A stretch of DNA of 64,000 nucleotides from Leisingera sp. M658 (GTDB lineage: Bacteria > Pseudomonadota > Alphaproteobacteria > Rhodobacterales > Rhodobacteraceae), in the NCBI RefSeq assembly GCF_025144145.1, contig NZ_CP083547.1:103283-167282 (forward strand). The letters run 5' to 3'. Each line of letters opens with the position of its first letter. The first letter of the stretch is position 1. Below are positions 53,020 to 62,614 of this stretch, piece by piece. Both the position numbers and the translations under genes were made by a program. The notes beneath the pieces are model-generated. The model was not told where the DNA came from. It worked only from the letters and a program-made list of their open reading frames with translations, and did no database searches.

Positions 53020-53913
53020 ATGAAACTGCTGCGCAACACGCTGCTGGAAACTTTTGTCACCGTGACCGACTGCGGCGGGTTCTCCGATGCGCAATATGCG
53101 CTGGGGATCACCCAATCCGCCATCAGCATCCGCATCCGCGACCTGGAAACCGCGCTCGGCTACCGGGTGTGCGAGCGCGGCCGCGGCGGGTTCCGGCTGA
53201 CGGAACGCGGCGCCATCGCCTATCAGAAGGCCCGCAGCATCCTGCGCAGCGCCCGCGAATTCGACGCCGAACTGCTGGAACTGCGCGATGCGGTCACCGG
53301 CGATCTGCGCATCGGCGTGGTCGATGCCGTGAGCAGCCTGCCCGGCCTCAACCTGGCCCAGGCCCTGCGGCGTTTTCTGGCCCGCCCGAACGAGGTGCGG
53401 CTGGAAATCGTTGTCGCCTCTCCCGCCGGTTTGACCCAGCAGCTGATTTCAGGCGCGCTGAATCTGGCCATTGCGCCGTTTCGCAACCAGGTCACGGACC
53501 TGTCCTATGAGCCGCTGTGCCGCGAAGAGCACCGGCTTTATTGCGGCCGGGACCACCCTTTGTTCACTGCGCCGGATGCGTTGATCAACCCGCAGGAGAT
53601 CGCCAGGTATCCGCACTGCCAGCGCTCTTATGACAGGCTTGTCTCTCCCGGGCTTGACCGCCCGGATCCAACTGCAGTGGTCGCCAATATGGAAGCGATG
53701 GCGATGCTGATCGAGACCGGGCAGTATCTGGGCCCGCTGCCGGTGCATTTCGCGGAAAGCCGGGTCAAGGCGGGCCGGTTCCGGGAGCTGGCGCACCCGC
53801 AGTTGCGCTGGCAGTCCGCCTTTTCGCTTGCTGTCCGGCGCAGTCAGGTCCAGCGGCGCGCGGTGGAACTGTTTGGCCAGGATATCCGCGACGCCTGCAG
53901 CGCTGCCGCATAA
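53020..53913 (+). CDS. LysR-family regulator, divergent from the second ureohydrolase
   Basis: A 297-residue LysR-type protein. The helix-turn-helix is in LLETFVTVTDCGGFSDAQ and LGITQSAISIRIRDLETALG, then RGRGGFRLTERGAIAYQKA. ATG 53020 has GGGGAGG upstream; the frame runs open far to the left over the antisense of the ureohydrolase and is not coding there. Its likely targets are the ureohydrolase gene and itself through the two T-N11-A boxes. The effector may be a guanidino compound. Confidence 0.9.
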   Translation: MKLLRNTLLETFVTVTDCGGFSDAQYALGITQSAISIRIRDLETALGYRVCERGRGGFRLTERGAIAYQKARSILRSAREFDAELLELRDAVTGDLRIGVVDAVSSLPGLNLAQALRRFLARPNEVRLEIVVASPAGLTQQLISGALNLAIAPFRNQVTDLSYEPLCREEHRLYCGRDHPLFTAPDALINPQEIARYPHCQRSYDRLVSPGLDRPDPTAVVANMEAMAMLIETGQYLGPLPVHFAESRVKAGRFRELAHPQLRWQSAFSLAVRRSQVQRRAVELFGQDIRDACSAAA

Positions 53914-54126
53914 GGCCCGTGATGCCGCGCCGAAGGCTGGACAAGTTTCCCCCCATTGCCGCAGTATCCCGGAACAAAGCCACGCCAGGCTTGCTGACGC
54001 GTGGCTCCTGAGGTTGTGATCACCCCGTGAATGCAATGCCCCGTACAAATGCGCATTCTATAACGACAAAAGCCAGGCATGCGGATCCAACCGCGCCGCC
54101 AAGCCCCTGAAGGAGCGACGGAAAAC

Positions 54127-55635
54127 ATGTCCCAGATATCCAGCACCGTACTGGCGCTGCTCGAATTCCTGTCATATGCGTTCATCTTTGTCTTTGGCGC
54201 CGGCGTTTTGTGGCTGGTGGTGATCTACATCCGCGACAAGACCCAGACCGACAGCACCCTGCGCCGCAATTACCCGGTGGTGGCCCGTTTTCGTTATTTC
54301 TTTGAACATATGGGGGAGTTTTTCCGGCAGTACTTCTTTGCCCTGGACCGCGAGGAGATGCCCTTCAACCGGGCCGAACGCTCCTGGGCGTACCGCGCGG
54401 CCAAAAATGTGGATTCCACCGTCGCCTTTGGCTCCACCCGTGATCTGCGCCCGGCGGGCACGGTCTATTTCGCCAACTGCCCCTTTCCGGCACTGGAGCA
54501 GGACGCCAAGGATCCAGCGGCTGTCACTATCGGTCCCTATGCCCGCACGCCGTATACCACCGCGTCGATCTTCAACATTTCCGGCATGAGTTTTGGCGCC
54601 ATTTCCGTTCCCGCCGTGCGGGCGCTGTCGCATGGCGCCAAAAAGGCGGGCATCTGGCTCAACACCGGCGAGGGCGGATTGTCGCCCTACCACCTGGAGG
54701 GCGGCGCCGACATCGTGTTCCAGATCGGCACCGGCAAGTTCGGCGTGCGCAAGCCCGGGGGCGGCTTTGACGAGGATAAGCTGCGCGCGGTCGCGGCGCA
54801 TGACTGCGTGCGGATGTTCGAACTGAAACTCAGCCAGGGTGCCAAACCGGGTAAGGGCGGCATTCTGCCCGGCGCCAAGGTGACCGAAGAAATCGCCGCC
54901 ATCCGCGGCCTCATCCCCGGCGAAGACGCGATCAGCCCCAACCGCCACCCCGAAGTTGACTGCGTCGGCGACCTGCTGGACATGATCGCCTATGTCCGCG
55001 ACGTGACCGGCAAACCGGTGGGCTTCAAGGCGGTGGTCGGCGCTTATGGGTTTGTCGAAGGGCTGTGCCAGGAAATCCTGTCGCGCGGTATGGAAAGCGC
55101 CCCGGATTTCATCACCATCGACAGCGCCGACGGCGGCACCGGCGCCGCCCCGATGAGCCTGATCGACAATATGGGCATGCCCCTGCGCGAAAGCCTGCCG
55201 CTGACGGTGGACATCCTGACCCGCTATGGCTTGCGCGACCGCATCAAGGTCTGCGCCAGCGGCAAGCTGATCAACCCGTCCGAGGTTGCCTGGGCGTTCT
55301 GCGCCGGGGCGGATTTTGTGAACTCGGCGCGCGGTTTCATGTTTGCGCTTGGCTGCATCCAGGCGCTGCAGTGCAACAAGAACACCTGCCCTACCGGCAT
55401 CACCACCCATGACCCCAAGCTGCAATTCGGCCTGGATCCCGCCAGCAAATCCGAGCGCGTCGCCTATTATGCCAAAAACATGGTCAAGGAGGTCGGCATT
55501 CTCGCCCACAGCTGCGGCGTTGCCGAGCCGCGGCTGCTGAAACGATACCACGCGCGGATTGTCATGGATAACGGCCGCTCTGTCTCGATGGAGGAGCTGT
55601 TTCCGGTGCCGGAACAGAAACACGCAGCTGAGTAA
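54127..55635 (+). CDS. FMN-binding glutamate synthase-family protein (membrane-anchored)
   Basis: A 502-residue protein related to the synthase domain of glutamate synthase, without the amidotransferase domain. An N-terminal helix (about 10-32, EFLSYAFIFVFGAGVLWLVV) suggests membrane anchoring. FMN/barrel motifs are FNISGMSFGAISVPAV and TIDSADGGTGAAPMSL. Three cysteines in CIQALQCNKNTC keep the C-x5-C-x4-C spacing of the 3Fe-4S cluster. ATG 54127 has AGGAG about 13 bases upstream. It leads a likely operon with a TPP enzyme, an aldehyde dehydrogenase and RidA. The reaction is unknown; amine or amide nitrogen transfer is plausible. Confidence 0.87.
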   Translation: MSQISSTVLALLEFLSYAFIFVFGAGVLWLVVIYIRDKTQTDSTLRRNYPVVARFRYFFEHMGEFFRQYFFALDREEMPFNRAERSWAYRAAKNVDSTVAFGSTRDLRPAGTVYFANCPFPALEQDAKDPAAVTIGPYARTPYTTASIFNISGMSFGAISVPAVRALSHGAKKAGIWLNTGEGGLSPYHLEGGADIVFQIGTGKFGVRKPGGGFDEDKLRAVAAHDCVRMFELKLSQGAKPGKGGILPGAKVTEEIAAIRGLIPGEDAISPNRHPEVDCVGDLLDMIAYVRDVTGKPVGFKAVVGAYGFVEGLCQEILSRGMESAPDFITIDSADGGTGAAPMSLIDNMGMPLRESLPLTVDILTRYGLRDRIKVCASGKLINPSEVAWAFCAGADFVNSARGFMFALGCIQALQCNKNTCPTGITTHDPKLQFGLDPASKSERVAYYAKNMVKEVGILAHSCGVAEPRLLKRYHARIVMDNGRSVSMEELFPVPEQKHAAE

Positions 55636-55678
55636 CCTCATCCGCCGTCAACACCACTTTCAACGAACAGGAGCCTTC

Positions 55679-57352
55679 ATGCCTGACACTCACTCTGCGG
55701 CGCACGCGCCGGTCAAAGCCTCGGATCTCTTTGTCGCCGCGCTGGAGGCCGAAGGCGTCGAATATGTCTTTGCCGTTCCGGGCGAAGAAAACCTTGATCT
55801 GCTGGAATCCCTGCGTCCTTCATCAATCGAACTGGTGCTGACCCGGCATGAACAAGGCGCCGCCTTCATGGCCGCCACCTATGGCCGCCTCACCGGCAAG
55901 GCGGGTGTCTGCATGGCGACGCTTGGCCCCGGTGCCACCAATTTGGCCACCCCTGCGGCCTATGCCCATCTGGGCGGCATGCCCCTGATCATGATCACCG
56001 GCCAGAAGCCGATCAAGAAATCGAAACAGGGCCAGTTCCAGATCATCGACGTGGTCAGCCTGTTCGATCCGATTTGCAAGATGTCCAAGCAGATCGTGCA
56101 CGGCAACACCATTCCCGCGCTGATCCGCGAGGCCTTCCGCACCGCGCAGGAGGAACGGCCCGGTGCCGTGCTGCTGGAACTGCCCGAGGATATCGCCGCC
56201 GAAGACACCGATACCACAGTCCTGCAGCCGCATCCCCGCCACTACGCGGTGGCCGGCGACGCAGTGCTGAACGAGGCGGCAGAGATGATCCGCAACGCCA
56301 AGATGCCGCTCTTGCTGCTGGGTGCCGGCGCCAACCGGCGCAAGGCGCGCTCAGCCCTGTGTGATTTTGCCGATCTGACCCGGATCCCATTCTTCAACAC
56401 CCAGATGGGCAAGGGGGTGATCGACGAACGCTCGGACCTGTTCCTGGGCACTGCGGCGCTGTCGGACGGCGACTATCTGCATTGCGCCATCGAACGCGCC
56501 GATCTGATCATCAACGTCGGCCACGATGTGGTCGAAAAACCGCCCTTCTTCATGGAGCACGGCGGCACCAAGGTGATCCATGTGAATTACAAGGCCGCGC
56601 AGGTCGATCAGGTCTATTTCCCGCAGGTTGAGGTGGTCGGCGATTTGGCCCAGACCATTACCCGGCTTGGGGAAATCCTGGGCGGGCCGCTGGATTTCGA
56701 CCGCGGCTATTTCGAGCGCATCAAGAAAGAGACCGACGTGCATATTGCCGAAGGCGCCGATGATCCGCGCTTCCCCATTATCCCGCAGCGGCTGGTCGCG
56801 GATACCCGCAAGGTGATGGATGATTGCGATATCATTGCGCTGGACAATGGCATCTACAAGATCTGGTACGCCCGTAATTACAAGGCCTATCAGCCCAACA
56901 CCGTGCTTTTGGACAACGCGCTGGCAACGATGGGCGCGGGCCTGCCCTCGGCGATGATGGCCGCGCAGCTGAACCCGGTCCGCCGGGTGATGGCGATCTG
57001 CGGCGACGGCGGCTTTATGATGAACAGCCAGGAGCTGGAAACCGCTGTCCGCCTCGGCCTTAACCTGGTGGTGACAGTGCTGAACGACAGCTCATACGGC
57101 ATGATCCGCTGGAAGCAGGCGCACGCCGGGTTCGCCGACTGGGGGCTGGAATTCAACAACCCGGATTTTGTCCAGTATGCAAACAGTTACGGCGCCACCG
57201 GCCACCGGATCGCGCGCACCGAAGATCTGGTGCCCACGTTTGAGAAAGCCTTTACCGCAGGCGGCGTGCATCTGATCGACGTGCCGGTCGATTACAGTGA
57301 AAACCAACGCGTTCTGATTGATGAACTGGCCGCAAAGGTATGTCTGATATGA
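55679..57352 (+). CDS. Thiamine-pyrophosphate enzyme, acetolactate synthase large subunit-like
   Basis: A 557-residue TPP enzyme of the acetolactate synthase/benzoylformate decarboxylase superfamily. The catalytic Glu is in LTRHEQGAAFMAATYGR. The TPP/Mg motif is CGDGGFMMNSQELETAVRLG with LNDSSYG. ATG 55679 has AGGAG upstream. No small regulatory subunit is encoded nearby, which points to a catabolic rather than branched-chain biosynthetic role. It overlaps the aldehyde dehydrogenase gene (ATGA at 57349), suggesting that its product may be the aldehyde that enzyme oxidises. Confidence 0.88.
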   Translation: MPDTHSAAHAPVKASDLFVAALEAEGVEYVFAVPGEENLDLLESLRPSSIELVLTRHEQGAAFMAATYGRLTGKAGVCMATLGPGATNLATPAAYAHLGGMPLIMITGQKPIKKSKQGQFQIIDVVSLFDPICKMSKQIVHGNTIPALIREAFRTAQEERPGAVLLELPEDIAAEDTDTTVLQPHPRHYAVAGDAVLNEAAEMIRNAKMPLLLLGAGANRRKARSALCDFADLTRIPFFNTQMGKGVIDERSDLFLGTAALSDGDYLHCAIERADLIINVGHDVVEKPPFFMEHGGTKVIHVNYKAAQVDQVYFPQVEVVGDLAQTITRLGEILGGPLDFDRGYFERIKKETDVHIAEGADDPRFPIIPQRLVADTRKVMDDCDIIALDNGIYKIWYARNYKAYQPNTVLLDNALATMGAGLPSAMMAAQLNPVRRVMAICGDGGFMMNSQELETAVRLGLNLVVTVLNDSSYGMIRWKQAHAGFADWGLEFNNPDFVQYANSYGATGHRIARTEDLVPTFEKAFTAGGVHLIDVPVDYSENQRVLIDELAAKVCLI

Positions 57353-58734
57353 CCAAAACCGTCGAAGTCGTGAACCCCTACAGCCTGGAACGCATCGGCA
57401 CGGTCGAGACCAGTGATTGGGCGCAAATCGACGCTATGCTGGAAACCGCGCATGGGTTGTTCCGCCAGCGGGATGGCTGGCTTCCCGCCTATCAGCGCAT
57501 TGAAATCCTGCGGAAAACCGCCCGATTGATGGAGGCGCGGTTTGACGAGCTGGCCCTTTTGATCGCCAGCGAGGGCGGCAAGCCGCTGGTGGACGCCCGC
57601 GTCGAGGTCAAACGCGCCATCGACGGGGTGGAACTGTGCGTGCATGAGATCGGCCAGATGACGGGGCGGGAAATCCCGATGGACCTGACCGCGGCCGGCG
57701 CGGGCCGCATCGCCTTTACCCAGCGCGAGCCGATTGGCGTGGTGGTGGCTGCCAGCGCCTTTAACCACCCGCTGAACCTGATCGTGCATCAGGTCGCCCC
57801 CGCCGTGGCCACCGGCTGCCCGGTGATCGTGAAACCGGCGCAGGACACGCCGCTGTCGTGCCAGACCTTTGTCGCCATGCTGCACGAGGCCGGACTGCCG
57901 CAGGACTGGTGCCGTTCGGTGGTCTGCAGCAACGACGTGGCCGAACAGATGATCACTGACGCCCGCGCCGGCTTCGTCTCCTTCATCGGGTCGGCCCGCG
58001 TCGGCTGGATGCTGCGTTCCAAACTTGCCCCCGGCACCCGCTGCGCGCTGGAGCACGGCGGTGCTGCCCCGGTGATCGTGGCCGGGGACGCGGATATTGA
58101 CGCGATGATCCCGGCACTGGCCAAGGGCGGTTTCTACCACTCCGGCCAGGTCTGCGTTTCGGTCCAGCGGGTGTTCGCGCCTGCCGGAATGGCCGAAGAA
58201 ATTGCGCAGAAACTGGCCGCCGCCGCACAGGCGCTGAAGGTCGGCGATGCCACCGACGCAAGCGTCGATTGCGGCCCGCTGATCCGCCCCGCCGAGGTTG
58301 ACCGTGTCGAGGACTGGGTGAACGAGGCGGTACAGGGTGGTGCCAAGGTCCTGACCGGCGGCAAGCGCCTGGGCGAGACCACCTATGCCCCCACCGTGCT
58401 GCTGGACCCGCCTGCCGAGGCCCGCGTGTCGCAGCAGGAAATCTTTGGCCCGGTGATCTGCGTCTACAGCACCGGCAGCATCCCGCAAGCGATTGAGGTT
58501 GCCAACAGCCTGCCGGTCGCGTTTCAGGCGGCGGTCTTTACCAAAAGCCTGGACACCGCGATGCAGGCCGTGTGCCAGCTGGATGCCACCGCGGTCATGG
58601 TCAATGACCACACGGCGTTCCGCGTTGACTGGATGCCCTTTGCCGGCCGCCGCCAGTCCGGCTACAACACCGGCGGCATCGGCTACACCATGCATGACAT
58701 GACCCAGGACAAAATGGCGGTGATCAAATTGTGA
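57349..58734 (+). CDS. NAD(P)-dependent aldehyde dehydrogenase family protein
   Basis: A 461-residue aldehyde dehydrogenase. The cofactor and active-site motifs are ASAFNHPLNLIVHQVAPA, SFIGSARVG, the general-base Glu in CALEHGGAAPVI and the nucleophilic Cys in YHSGQVCVSVQRVF. ATG 57349 overlaps the preceding stop in the ATGA pattern and has AAAGG about 9 bases upstream; ATG 57340 is three codons earlier. It likely oxidises an aldehyde made by the coupled TPP enzyme. The substrate is unknown. Confidence 0.9.
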   Translation: MTKTVEVVNPYSLERIGTVETSDWAQIDAMLETAHGLFRQRDGWLPAYQRIEILRKTARLMEARFDELALLIASEGGKPLVDARVEVKRAIDGVELCVHEIGQMTGREIPMDLTAAGAGRIAFTQREPIGVVVAASAFNHPLNLIVHQVAPAVATGCPVIVKPAQDTPLSCQTFVAMLHEAGLPQDWCRSVVCSNDVAEQMITDARAGFVSFIGSARVGWMLRSKLAPGTRCALEHGGAAPVIVAGDADIDAMIPALAKGGFYHSGQVCVSVQRVFAPAGMAEEIAQKLAAAAQALKVGDATDASVDCGPLIRPAEVDRVEDWVNEAVQGGAKVLTGGKRLGETTYAPTVLLDPPAEARVSQQEIFGPVICVYSTGSIPQAIEVANSLPVAFQAAVFTKSLDTAMQAVCQLDATAVMVNDHTAFRVDWMPFAGRRQSGYNTGGIGYTMHDMTQDKMAVIKL

Positions 58735-58852
58735 CACCAGCGGGCCGGGACGCCGCAGACCCCGGCCCGGCAGTCTTTTGCATCTGCGGCCTTTCCGCCA
58801 GCAGCCCCAGCCGGTATGTCCGCAGCATCTCATGACAAAAAAGGCTTACAGC

Positions 58853-59197
58853 ATGACCATCACCCGTTCCGGCACCACCGCCCGCTCCAGCAAAATCGTC
58901 AAGCACAACGGTGTTGCCTATTTCAGCGGCCAAGTGTCCGAAGCAGACACCGCAGCCGAGCAGACCCGCGAAATCCTGGCCAAAGTCGATGCCCTGCTGG
59001 CCGAGGCCGGCAGCGACAAGACCCGCCTGCTGCAAACGGTGATCTGGCTGTCCGACATGTCCTATTTCGCTGAGCTGAACGAGGTCTGGAACGCCTGGGT
59101 TCCCGAAGGCCACGCCCCGGCCCGCGCCTGCGGTGAGGCCAAACTGGCGCGCGAAATCCTGAAGGTTGAGATCATCGTCACCGCTGCCTGCGACTGA
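58853..59197 (+). CDS. RidA (YjgF/YER057c/UK114) family deaminase
   Basis: A 114-residue protein. The signature Arg-Ala-Cys-Gly-Glu is present in HAPARACGEAKLA, with GVAYFSGQVSE and VIWLSDMSYFAELNEVWNAW earlier. RidA enzymes hydrolyse reactive enamine/imine intermediates to keto acids and ammonia. ATG 58853 has AAAAGG upstream; earlier ATGs in the frame lack family similarity. Its place after an aldehyde dehydrogenase, a TPP enzyme and a glutamate-synthase-like flavoprotein suggests that this pathway makes an imine. Confidence 0.9.
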   Translation: MTITRSGTTARSSKIVKHNGVAYFSGQVSEADTAAEQTREILAKVDALLAEAGSDKTRLLQTVIWLSDMSYFAELNEVWNAWVPEGHAPARACGEAKLAREILKVEIIVTAACD

Positions 59198-59199
59198 TC

Positions 59200-59251
59200 A
59201 AAATTGTCAGCTGACAATTTTTTGCGCCGGGCCTTTCTACAGGCCCGGCGC
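59200..59251. terminator. Tandem bidirectional terminators
   Basis: AAAATTGTCAG/CTGACAATTTT (59200-59221) is a perfect 22-bp palindrome running into a T-run. A second hairpin, GCGCCGGGCCT/AGGCCCGGCGC (59224-59234 and 59241-59251), follows with ATTTT after it. They lie between the convergent ridA-like and BCCT genes and should stop transcription from both sides. Confidence 0.88.
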
Positions 59252-59278
59252 ATTTTCGTTGCACCGGCGGGGCCCGCC

Positions 59279-60973
59279 TCAGGCGCGCAGGTCCTGCACA
59301 ATACGGGTGCCGTCCGGCGCAGCGCCGGCTTCACTGATCGGCGATGCAGACGGATCGGTTTTCAGTGACTTGTACAGCCCCAGTGTCATCGCGATGATCA
59401 CGAAGGAAATCGGGAAAGCCGCAGCAATCGACGCGGTCTGCAGGGCGCCAAGACCGCCGGCCCACAGCAGCACAATCGCAGTGGCGCCGATACCCGCGCC
59501 CCAGATAATCCGGAACTTCTTGGGCGGGTTGTCGTCGCCCATCGACAGCATGGTGGTGATAACCAGCGTGCCCGAGTCCGCCGAAGTCACAAACCACGAG
59601 AACAACAGCAGCGTCGCCAGCGCCGACAGCGGCCAGGCGGTCCAACTCAGATCCCCCAGCCAGGAAGTGGCGCCCAGATTGCCGATGGTGCCGAACAGCG
59701 CCGACGGCAGATCCCAGGCCTGCACGGTCTGGATCACCCCCGCACCGCCATCAGCGCCCGGGCCGCCGGCCATGTTCAGCTCCTGCCAGATGGCGTTGCC
59801 GCCGAACATGCACAGCCAAAAGAAAGCAATCGCGGTCGGCACGAACAGCACCCCCACCATGAACTCGCGGATGGTGCGCCCGCGCGAGATGCGGGCAATG
59901 AACATGCCCACCATCGGTGCCCAGGCAATCCACCAGCCCCAGTAAAAGATGGTCCAGCCACCCTGCCAGGCGATGTTTTCCTCGGAACTGGCTGTCCAGA
60001 ACCCCATCGGGATGAAGTTCCAGATGTAATCGCCCAGCGTCGTCACATAGAACCCCAGCAGCCATTTGACCGGTCCGATCACCACAAAGGCGGCCAGCAG
60101 GAACATCGACAGCCAGATATTCCATTCGGAAATCAACCGGATGCCCTTGCCCACGCCGGATACGGTCGACACGGTTGCAATGATTGTCACGATCACGATC
60201 AGCACAATCTTAAGCGTCATAGTCGGCTCCAGCCCGAACAGCACATTAAGGCCGGTGGCCATCTGGCTGGTACCCAGACCCAGCGATGTCGCAATCCCGA
60301 AAACCGAACCGAACACCGCCAGCAGGTCCACGCAGTGGCCCCAAGGACCATAGATCCGTTCACCGATCAGCGGATACAGCGCCGAACGCATGGTCAGCGG
60401 CAGCTTCTTGCGAAAGCCGAAATAAGCCAGGCACAGGCCCACGATCACGTACAAGGCCCAGCCGTGGAATCCCCAGTGAAAATAAGTCACCCGCATCGCA
60501 TCAACCGCGCGCTGCATGTTCATTTCCGAATGGCCCTGAAGTTCGGCATGCGGGTTGTTGGGATAGCCCCAGACCGCCGAGTTATCGAAATAAAAGATCG
60601 GCTCCGCCACGCCAAAGAACAGGATGCCAATGCCGATCCCGGCCGAGAACAGCATCGCAAACCAGCTGAAGTTGCTGAATTCCGGGCGCGAGTCATCGTC
60701 CCCCAGCCGCAGGCTGCCAAACTTTGAGAACATCAGGAAGAAGCAGAAAAACATGATCCCGGCCAGAACCGAGATGTAATACCAGCTGAGGCCGCCTTCG
60801 ATCCAGCCGCGGATGGATTTGTATAATCCGCCTGCAAATTCGACATTCAGGACGGTGAAAATCACAAAGGCGGCGATCATCCCCTTGGCTGCGATGCCCA
60901 TCCCCGGATGCAGACCGGTAAAGAAACCGGACTTTGCCACCAGGTGGCTGTTGTTGGAATTACTTTCAGACAT
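59279..60973 (-). CDS. BCCT-family (betaine/carnitine/choline) transporter
   Basis: A 564-residue membrane transporter with 12 predicted helices. The glycine-rich segment reads SAGIGIGILFFGVAEPIFYF and ends in Gly as in sodium-coupled betaine carriers, not Asp. The aromatic segment GGWTIFYWGWWIAWAPM forms the usual binding box for trimethylammonium groups. ATG 60973 has GGGAGGACAAA upstream; the longer frame is rejected. It lies in line with carnitine dehydrogenase, dehydrocarnitine-cleavage enzyme and acetoacetate-CoA ligase, so carnitine is the best guess for its substrate, with betaine possible. Terminators separate it from the dehydrogenase gene, so it may have its own promoter. Confidence 0.92.
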   Translation of the reverse strand: MSESNSNNSHLVAKSGFFTGLHPGMGIAAKGMIAAFVIFTVLNVEFAGGLYKSIRGWIEGGLSWYYISVLAGIMFFCFFLMFSKFGSLRLGDDDSRPEFSNFSWFAMLFSAGIGIGILFFGVAEPIFYFDNSAVWGYPNNPHAELQGHSEMNMQRAVDAMRVTYFHWGFHGWALYVIVGLCLAYFGFRKKLPLTMRSALYPLIGERIYGPWGHCVDLLAVFGSVFGIATSLGLGTSQMATGLNVLFGLEPTMTLKIVLIVIVTIIATVSTVSGVGKGIRLISEWNIWLSMFLLAAFVVIGPVKWLLGFYVTTLGDYIWNFIPMGFWTASSEENIAWQGGWTIFYWGWWIAWAPMVGMFIARISRGRTIREFMVGVLFVPTAIAFFWLCMFGGNAIWQELNMAGGPGADGGAGVIQTVQAWDLPSALFGTIGNLGATSWLGDLSWTAWPLSALATLLLFSWFVTSADSGTLVITTMLSMGDDNPPKKFRIIWGAGIGATAIVLLWAGGLGALQTASIAAAFPISFVIIAMTLGLYKSLKTDPSASPISEAGAAPDGTRIVQDLRA

Positions 60974-61086
60974 TTTGTCCTCCCTTGTCCCTGAACAAAT
61001 GCCCCCGGCGCTCCTCCGCCGCGGGGGCTGCCCGGTTGCCCGGGCGGCAAATTTCCGGCCCTCCCCAACGGCCATGGTTCAAAAAT

Positions 61087-61151
61087 GCGGGCCGGACCGG
61101 GGAGGAGGCCCGGCCCGCAACAGAAAACCGGCAGCCCGCAAGCCGCCGGTT
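61087..61151 (-). terminator. Terminator after the carnitine dehydrogenase gene
   Basis: Read on the minus strand, a 7-bp hairpin (61126-61132 with 61145-61151) is followed by a 9-bp GC-rich hairpin (GCGGGCCGG 61087-61095 with CCGGCCCGC 61110-61118) and then ATTTTT. It would end transcription of the dehydrogenase gene before the BCCT gene. Confidence 0.75.
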
Positions 61152-61157
61152 CTCAAT

Positions 61158-62579
61158 TCAGCCCCGCTGGCCGACGTGGCGCCCCGCACCCTCGGGCAGC
61201 GGCAGCCCGGCATGGGCGGCGGCATATGACGCCAGCTTGTCCGCAACGGCCTGCGACGGCAGTGAAGTGCCGCGCGCGTTCAGATCCATGTGCAACAGCA
61301 GCGTTTCCACCGTCGCTGCCAGCTGGCCCTCGGGGCCGTGCAGGCGGTGGAACAGATGCATTTTCTTGCCTGCGCCCTGCAGCACCTGGGTGGTCACGGT
61401 CAGCGCATCGCCCTCATGCAGCTCATCCAGAAAGCGCACGTGGTTCTCGACGGTGAAATAGCTGCCGCCCGCGGCGATATATTGAGCATTGCAGCCGATC
61501 ATCTCCATGAAGCGGTCGGTCGCCTGGGCCGAGGCCTCGGTGTAATGCGCCTCGTTCATGTGGCCGTTGTAGTCGGTCCAGCTCTGCGGCACCGGGCGGC
61601 TGACAGTGACCGGCAGGTCCGCCGCGTCCGGCACCGGCAGCGCGGCCTCATGGGTGTTGATCACACCGCCAGCCCCGCTGCCGGATTTCTTCAGTGCACG
61701 CATCATGCCGACCAGATTGTCATCCCGCAGCCGCTCCAGCGCGCGGATCGGCATGTGCCCGGACTGCGCATCCGACTGGCCCGCGATCAGGTCCACCAGG
61801 CCGTCAGTGAACTCCGGCACATCCATCAGCTTGGTCCAAGGCCATTCCAGCGCCGGGCCGAACTGCGCCATGAAATGCTTCATGCCCGCCTCGCCGCCGG
61901 CAATCCGGTAAGTCTCGAACAGGCCCATCTGCGCCCACCGCAGGCCAAAGCCCATGCGGATCGATTCATCCAGCTCCTCGGTGGTGCAGATGCCGTCCTT
62001 GATCAGCCACAGGCCTTCCCGCCAGACCGCTTCCAGCAGCCGGTCGGCGATATGGGCGTCGATCTCCTTGCGCACGGTCAGCGGATACATCCCCACTCCG
62101 CGCAGCAGGTCCGAGGCTTGCGCGCAAGTGCCCGCATCGCCCACCAGCTCGACCAGCGGCAGCAGGTAAACCGGGTTGAACGGATGCGCCACCACGGCGC
62201 GGGCGCCTTCCGCATTCAGCTCCGAGGGTTTAAAGCCGCTGGTAGACGAGCCAATCACCGCGCTGGCCGGGGCGTGCGCCTGGATCTGCGCATGGATCTT
62301 GTGCTTTAGATCCAGCCGCTCCGGCACGCTTTCCTGGATCCAAGATGCCTCCGCCACGGCCTCGGCCATATCCGAATGAAAGGTCAGCGCGCCCTCAGGC
62401 GGCAGTGCCTTGTCATACAGCGACGGCAGCGCGCGCCGCGCATTACCCAGCACCTCGCTGATCTTGCGTTCTGCGTCCGGGTCCGGGTCAAACACCCGCA
62501 CGTTCCAGCCGTTCAAAAGGAACCGCGCGGCCCAGCCGCCGCCAATAACCCCGCCGCCGATGATTGCTGCTGTTTTCAT
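61158..62579 (-). CDS. L-carnitine dehydrogenase fused to a thioesterase (betainyl-CoA thioesterase)
   Basis: A 473-residue fusion. Residues about 1-315 are an NAD-dependent dehydrogenase of the 3-hydroxyacyl-CoA type (AIIGGGVIGGGWAARFLLNG; VVAHPFNPVYLLPLVELVG) and match L-carnitine dehydrogenases. Residues about 330-473 are a hotdog thioesterase with Asp336-Tyr-Asn-Gly-His340 in WTDYNGHMNEAHY. The first part makes 3-dehydrocarnitine; the second would free glycine betaine from betainyl-CoA made by the cleavage enzyme next door. One protein thus covers the first and third steps. ATG 62579 follows GAGGGC. Confidence 0.92.
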   Translation of the reverse strand: MKTAAIIGGGVIGGGWAARFLLNGWNVRVFDPDPDAERKISEVLGNARRALPSLYDKALPPEGALTFHSDMAEAVAEASWIQESVPERLDLKHKIHAQIQAHAPASAVIGSSTSGFKPSELNAEGARAVVAHPFNPVYLLPLVELVGDAGTCAQASDLLRGVGMYPLTVRKEIDAHIADRLLEAVWREGLWLIKDGICTTEELDESIRMGFGLRWAQMGLFETYRIAGGEAGMKHFMAQFGPALEWPWTKLMDVPEFTDGLVDLIAGQSDAQSGHMPIRALERLRDDNLVGMMRALKKSGSGAGGVINTHEAALPVPDAADLPVTVSRPVPQSWTDYNGHMNEAHYTEASAQATDRFMEMIGCNAQYIAAGGSYFTVENHVRFLDELHEGDALTVTTQVLQGAGKKMHLFHRLHGPEGQLAATVETLLLHMDLNARGTSLPSQAVADKLASYAAAHAGLPLPEGAGRHVGQRG

Positions 62580-62614
62580 GTGATGCCCTCTGAGAACCGT
62601 CCGGTTCTTCCTCT

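Noticed and set aside
57292..58833. A 513-codon minus-strand open frame over the aldehyde dehydrogenase
   Set aside because: Antisense shadow of a gene with clear catalytic motifs.
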